DNA of 10,039 nt from an uncultured Acidobacteriota bacterium (GTDB taxonomy: Bacteria > Acidobacteriota > JAAYUB01): the NCBI GenBank assembly GCA_937925645.1, contig CALAMB010000173.1, positions 1 through 10,039 on the forward strand, given 5' to 3'. The notes below the pieces were generated by a model. The model saw only the letters and a program-made list of their open reading frames with translations. It did no database searches and was not told the DNA's origin. Made by a program: the position numbers and the translations under genes. This document shows, piece after piece, positions 7,163-10,039 of the stretch. Within the stretch, counting starts at the first letter, position 1. Each line of letters opens with the position of its first letter.

Positions 7163-7247
7163 GTTTGATGGTTTAAACGTTTAAAGGTTTGAATGTTCGC
7201 AGGTTCACAGGTTCGCAGGTTCGCAAGTTCGAAGGTTCCAGGTCCAG
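7163..7247. repeat. Tandem array C, 8-base unit GTTYRNAN drifting along the array
   Basis: Nine exact-length octamers (7163-7234), then two shortened units. The first four are GTTTGATG, GTTTAAAC, GTTTAAAG and GTTTGAAT; the next five are GTTCGCAG-like. The unit therefore shifts from AT-rich to GC-richer along the array. Units two and three together form a perfect 14-bp palindrome (7172-7185). Confidence 0.85.
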
Positions 7248-7252
7248 AATCA

Positions 7253-7287
7253 GTTGATAGTTGATGGTTGATAGTTGGTGGTTGATC
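7253..7287. repeat. Tandem array D, 7-base unit GTTGATR
   Basis: Five heptamers: GTTGATA, GTTGATG, GTTGATA, GTTGGTG and GTTGATC, directly following array C and leading into array E without a spacer. Confidence 0.8.
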
Positions 7288-7308
7288 CGTCTCCCGTCTC
7301 CCGTCTCT
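7288..7308. repeat. Tandem array E, 7-base unit CGTCTCC
   Basis: Three heptamers, CGTCTCC twice and CGTCTCT once, abutting array D. A related GTCTCCC appears again at 7350 after array F. Confidence 0.75.
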
Positions 7309-7309
7309 C

Positions 7310-7349
7310 GATTCACCCACCCACCTATTCACCCATTCACCCATTCACC
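7310..7349. repeat. Tandem array F, 8-base unit CATTCACC
   Basis: Five octamers: GATTCACC, CACCCACC, TATTCACC, then CATTCACC twice. The array ends 21 bases before the stop of the TerB-like gene. Confidence 0.8.
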
Positions 7350-7370
7350 GTCTCCCCAATTGTCCCCCGC

Positions 7371-7889
7371 TCACTTCAGCACATCGAGGAACTCGCGGTA
7401 GCGCAAACGGATCCGGATGTAGTCGTCGTGGGACAGGAACAGCCCGGTGGCGATGATCCGCAGCTCCGCCTCCTCCTTGGCGCAAATGGATCCGTTGGCG
7501 GCGGCGACGGCGAACAGCGTGTCGAGGATCTCCAGCTTGAGCGGCTCTTCGGCCACCGCGTTGACCAGCCGGGTGTAGTACACGTTCTCGGAACCGAAGT
7601 AGCGGTCGGCGTCCTTGTCCACCAGGGTGATGATCCGGTCCACGCGGTCGGCGTCCAGCGTGGTGCGCCGCCGGAGGATCTCCTGGATCTTCTCCCGCTC
7701 GGAGTCCTCGAGCTTCATGTCGCTGTACGCCACCCGCCACAGCAGGCCGGCGAAACCGGCGATGAGCTTCACCTCGGATTCGGGCAGATCCGCGAGGCAC
7801 CCTTCCAGGCGGCTGTACAGAGTGCCCCACTCGTAGTCGCCGCGGGCGCCCCGCTTCGGCTCGAGTCCCATGATCTTGAGGAAGTTCAT
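7371..7889 (-). CDS. TerB-like (tellurite-resistance B family) protein
   Basis: 172 residues, soluble, all helical in appearance. LLWRVAYSDMKLEDSEREKI (49-68) resembles the TerB repeat core (A-x-x-DG-x-x-x-x-E), and LFAVAAANGSICAKEEAELR (125-144) is a second copy, as expected for the two-fold TerB domain. The family binds metal through acidic residues in these loops and is often tied to membrane-stress or signalling complexes; most members outside true ter operons have unknown roles. The start is the ATG at 7887-7889, which overlaps the stop of the methyltransferase gene (ATGA), so the two are translationally coupled. No other ter genes are present, so tellurite resistance should not be inferred. 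Confidence 0.85.
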   Translation of the reverse strand: MNFLKIMGLEPKRGARGDYEWGTLYSRLEGCLADLPESEVKLIAGFAGLLWRVAYSDMKLEDSEREKIQEILRRRTTLDADRVDRIITLVDKDADRYFGSENVYYTRLVNAVAEEPLKLEILDTLFAVAAANGSICAKEEAELRIIATGLFLSHDDYIRIRLRYREFLDVLK

Positions 7890-8896
7890 GCGCCGCCTTC
7901 CCCTGCCGCCGCCGGCGTGCGGGCGGCGACGAGCCCGTCCATGCGCTCGCGACCGGACCGCAGCCACGTCACCTCGACGAATCCGGCGGCTTCGAGATCC
8001 CGGCGGTACTCGGCAAAGGTGTACGTGTCGCCCCCCGCCGTGCTCACCAGCATGTTGATGGCGAACTGCGCGCCGGCCGCCGGCTCCGTGCGGTTCTCGT
8101 CCATGACGTGATCGCGCACGAGCAGCGTGCCGCCGGGATCGAGGGCGCGGCGGATCTTGGCAAAGAGCGCCTGGTTCTCCTCGGGCGAGTTCTGATGGGT
8201 GATGGCCGAGAGCAGCGCCAGGTCGCAGCCGCCGGGCAGCTCGTCGCACTCGAAGTTGCCCCCCACCAGCGTGACCCGGTCCAGCAGCCCCTCGGCGCGG
8301 AGCCATTCCGCCGCCATCAGGGTCACCCGGGGCAGGTCGAACAGCACGCCGGTCAGCCGGGGGTTCCGCCGCAGGAACGCCATGGTGTAGACGCCCGATC
8401 CGCCGCCCACGTCCAGGAGCCGGCGGTACGGCGACAGGTCCAGCGACGCGGCCACGTCGTCGGCCACGCGGCGGCCGATGGCGTGCATGGCGCCGATGAA
8501 GGCGGCCAGCGCGTGGTTGTCCTTGTCGTCGGCGGTGTGCCGGGCGGGACTCGCCCCCGTGCGGACCGTTTCGGTCAGGTGGCTCCAGGTCCGCCACATC
8601 ACGGCGCTGTGGAGGGCCATGGCCCGAACCGGCGCGGGATGCCGGTCCGAGAGCGCCGCCGCCGGCGCGGCGGTGCGGTAGCACCCGTCCGCCTTCTCCA
8701 GCAACCCGTAGGTGACGAGGCAGTCGAGCACGCGGGTCAGCGGCCGCTCCGCGGCGCCGATCGCCCGGGCGAGCGCCGGCGCGTCCATGGAGGCGCCGTC
8801 CAGGCGGGTGAAGAGATCCAGCTCCGCGGCGGTAAGGATCACCCGGCTGCGCTGAAATCTCCGGATGTCGTCCAGCACGTCGTAATCCGGTTTCAT
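7886..8896 (-). CDS. SAM-dependent O-methyltransferase (Methyltransf_2 type)
   Basis: 336 residues. The first 90 form a winged-helix dimerisation domain (LTAAELDLFTRLDG, then a helix-turn-helix-like stretch and YGLLEKADGCYR). The catalytic Rossmann domain has the SAM motif LLDVGGGSGVY (160-170), the acidic ribose-binding end FDLPRV (186-191), THQNSPEEN (233-241) at the general-base position of this family, and LDPGGTLLVRD (252-262). Family members methylate hydroxyl groups of small aromatic or polyketide-like molecules; the substrate here is unknown and no biosynthetic cluster surrounds it. The start MKPDYDV has GAGGAGG just upstream (8900-8906), with tight spacing. It lies 38 bases after the tricorn-like peptidase gene and overlaps the TerB-like gene by four bases. 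Confidence 0.9.
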   Translation of the reverse strand: MKPDYDVLDDIRRFQRSRVILTAAELDLFTRLDGASMDAPALARAIGAAERPLTRVLDCLVTYGLLEKADGCYRTAAPAAALSDRHPAPVRAMALHSAVMWRTWSHLTETVRTGASPARHTADDKDNHALAAFIGAMHAIGRRVADDVAASLDLSPYRRLLDVGGGSGVYTMAFLRRNPRLTGVLFDLPRVTLMAAEWLRAEGLLDRVTLVGGNFECDELPGGCDLALLSAITHQNSPEENQALFAKIRRALDPGGTLLVRDHVMDENRTEPAAGAQFAINMLVSTAGGDTYTFAEYRRDLEAAGFVEVTWLRSGRERMDGLVAARTPAAAGEGGA

Positions 8897-8899
8897 CGG

Positions 8900-8906
8900 C
8901 CTCCTC
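8900..8906 (-). promoter_or_regulatory. Ribosome binding site of the methyltransferase
   Basis: GAGGAGG on the minus strand, three to five bases before the ATG at 8894-8896. It decides this start over the much longer upstream-open frame, which overlaps the peptidase gene. Confidence 0.6.
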
Positions 8907-8907
8907 G

Positions 8908-8927
8908 GTCCGGACAAGCTTCCGGAC
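8908..8927. repeat. Small hairpin between peptidase and methyltransferase genes
   Basis: GTCCGGA (8908-8914) faces TCCGGAC (8921-8927) across a 6-base loop, a perfect 7-bp stem in the 38-base spacer. With no T-run it is more likely an intra-operon mRNA structure than a terminator. Confidence 0.4.
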
Positions 8928-8934
8928 AGGCGGT

Positions 8935-10039
8935 TCAGAACTTCTGCCGCGGGTACGGCGGATGCTTCGGCCAGGTCCGGGGCTCCGCTTCGATTTTCTT
9001 CAGAAGCACCTCGACGCCCTTCATGAGCTGGGCGTCGTAGCCGCGGGCCATCTCGGCGGGATCCAGGTCCACCTCGATGTCGGGGGTCACGCCGACGTTC
9101 TCCACCACCCAGTTGCCGTCGCGGTCGTAGATGCGGTAGTCGGGAGCCGTCAGGTAGCCGCCGTCCACCAGGTCGATGGTCATGGAGATGCCCACCAGCC
9201 CGCCCCAGCTCCGGGTGCCGATCACGGGGCCCATCCGTTCCACCTGAAACTCGTGGGGCAGTTCGTCGCCGCCCGAGCCGGCCTGCCGGTTGGTCAGGCA
9301 CACGAGGTGGGCCTGGGTCCAGACGGCCGGGGTCGCCGTGTCCTTCGAGTAGCGGCGGGTCCAGTAGGAGATCGCCCGCTTGCCCAGGCGCTGCAGGAAG
9401 ATGTCCGGATCGAGGCCGCCGCCGTTGAAGCGGCCGTCGACGACGATCCCCTCCTTCTGGGTTTGGGCGTAGAAGTATTTGGGGAACTCGCGGGCCGAGC
9501 CGGTGTAGGTGTCGGGCAGGTGCAGGTAGCCGAGCCGGCCGCCCGAGGCCTCCGCCACGACCCGGCGGTTGTGCTCCACCCAGTCGAGGTAGCGCAGGGT
9601 CCGCTCCGAGGCCAGCGGCTTGACGGTGTACTCGCGGGCGCCGGCCCGTTCCGGCTTGTCATTGACCAGGATCTTCACCTGCTTGCCGGCGAGGTCCTGG
9701 AAGGCGGCGTAGACCTCGCGGTCGCCGCGCACCTCCACGCCGTTGACGGCGATGAGGAAGTCCCCTTCGCGCACGCCGACGCCCACCGCGGCCAGGGGCG
9801 GCTGGACCTCGCCGGTCCAGTCGGGTACGCGGAGGATCTTCCGGAAGCGGTAGCGGCCGCTCGCCGCGTCCAGCTCGTAGTCGGCGCCGAGCAGGCCCAC
9901 CGCGATCTCCTCGGCCTTGCGCTGCCGGGCGCCGCCGCCCACGTAGGTGTGCGACGCGTTGAGTTCGCCGATGAGCTCGCCGAGGATGTACACCACGTCC
10001 TGGCGGCAGGTGGCCCGCTCCAGCAGGGCGAGGTAGCGC
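8935..10039 (-). CDS. Tricorn-like S41 peptidase, C-terminal part (5' end outside window)
   Basis: 368 codons are visible and the frame stays open to the window edge; the GTG at 9994-9996 is internal, since homologous-looking sequence (RYLALLERATCRQDV) precedes it. The segment covers the C1, PDZ and C2 part of tricorn protease. NASHTYVGGG holds the catalytic His (codon 9949-9951). A PDZ-like domain follows (about 9625-9815; GVREGDFLIAVNGVEV). The nucleophile Ser is in AGSGGDELP (codon 9274-9276), and a Glu in VENVGVTPDIEV lies 58 residues later, the same spacing as S965 to E1023 in Thermoplasma tricorn (recalled from family knowledge). The C-terminus ends KHPPYPRQKF, a typical family tail. 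The missing upstream part would be expected to hold beta-propeller domains. Role: degradation of oligopeptides. It is first in an apparent operon with the methyltransferase and the TerB-like gene. Confidence 0.92.
   Translation of the reverse strand, partial: RYLALLERATCRQDVVYILGELIGELNASHTYVGGGARQRKAEEIAVGLLGADYELDAASGRYRFRKILRVPDWTGEVQPPLAAVGVGVREGDFLIAVNGVEVRGDREVYAAFQDLAGKQVKILVNDKPERAGAREYTVKPLASERTLRYLDWVEHNRRVVAEASGGRLGYLHLPDTYTGSAREFPKYFYAQTQKEGIVVDGRFNGGGLDPDIFLQRLGKRAISYWTRRYSKDTATPAVWTQAHLVCLTNRQAGSGGDELPHEFQVERMGPVIGTRSWGGLVGISMTIDLVDGGYLTAPDYRIYDRDGNWVVENVGVTPDIEVDLDPAEMARGYDAQLMKGVEVLLKKIEAEPRTWPKHPPYPRQKF

Larger units (their letters stand above)
7005..7370. repeat. Composite of six abutting short tandem arrays
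   Basis: The whole gap between the TerB-like gene and the AEC gene is built of successive short-unit arrays with different units: 7-mers (7014-7090), 6-mers (7103-7162), 8-mers (7163-7247), 7-mers (7253-7287), 7-mers (7288-7308) and 8-mers (7310-7349). Only about 10 to 20 bases at each end are non-repetitive. Neighbouring units differ by one or two bases and are rarely identical. Most units are not multiples of three, so the region is not coding; a 71-codon minus-strand frame here is fortuitous. It is more AT-rich in the centre than the surrounding genes. Function unknown. Confidence 0.9.

Noticed and set aside
7129..7344. Minus-strand frame of 71 codons within the repeats
   Set aside because: It runs through arrays of 6-, 7- and 8-base units with no constant register and no ribosome-binding site; open by chance.
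7014..7349. CRISPR array
   Set aside because: Units are 6-8 bases with no spacers and no cas genes nearby.
7371..7889. Tellurite-resistance operon
   Set aside because: Only a TerB-like domain is present, without terC, terD or terZ-type genes.
8108..9040. Plus-strand frame of 310 codons
   Set aside because: Antisense to the methyltransferase and peptidase genes; composition is that of a shadow frame.

Overview
The window is a GC-rich bacterial chromosome fragment with long shadow open frames in non-coding phases, a typical high-GC artefact. It contains no rRNA, tRNA, phage, IS or CRISPR sequence. The gene set is a secreted C69 dipeptidase, a tricorn-type S41 peptidase, an AEC transporter and a membrane transglutaminase-like protein. 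This fits a heterotrophic, peptide-using, Gram-negative-type lineage. Acidobacteriota is my best guess, but it is weak because no phylogenetic marker is present.

Left part (bases 2-2972, + strand): the 3' part of a membrane transglutaminase-like protein (TM, extracytoplasmic Cys-His-Asp domain, TM, unrecognised cytoplasmic tail). Four bases after its stop comes a soluble protein that looks like a degenerate GHKL (HSP90/MutL-type) ATP-binding fold without the usual ATP-binding residues. The two are almost certainly co-transcribed and may work together. Next, probably on its own promoter, is a secreted C69 dipeptidase whose signal-peptidase site directly precedes the nucleophile cysteine.

Middle part: the dipeptidase converges on a minus-strand secreted protein with a DUF2846-like C-terminal domain. 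A 12-bp perfect hairpin just past the dipeptidase stop probably serves as a terminator. Upstream of the DUF2846-like gene, also on the minus strand, is an AEC-family (auxin efflux carrier type) permease.

Right part (7371-10039, minus strand): an apparent operon of tricorn-like S41 peptidase (5' end outside the window), SAM-dependent O-methyltransferase and a TerB-like protein. The last two overlap by 4 bases (ATGA).

The most unusual element is the 366-base gap between the TerB-like gene and the AEC gene (7005-7370). It is filled almost end to end by six different, abutting short tandem arrays with units of 7, 6, 8, 7, 7 and 8 bases. The last array ends against the AEC ribosome-binding site, so any AEC promoter or leader must lie within the repeats unless the gene is read through from the upstream operon.
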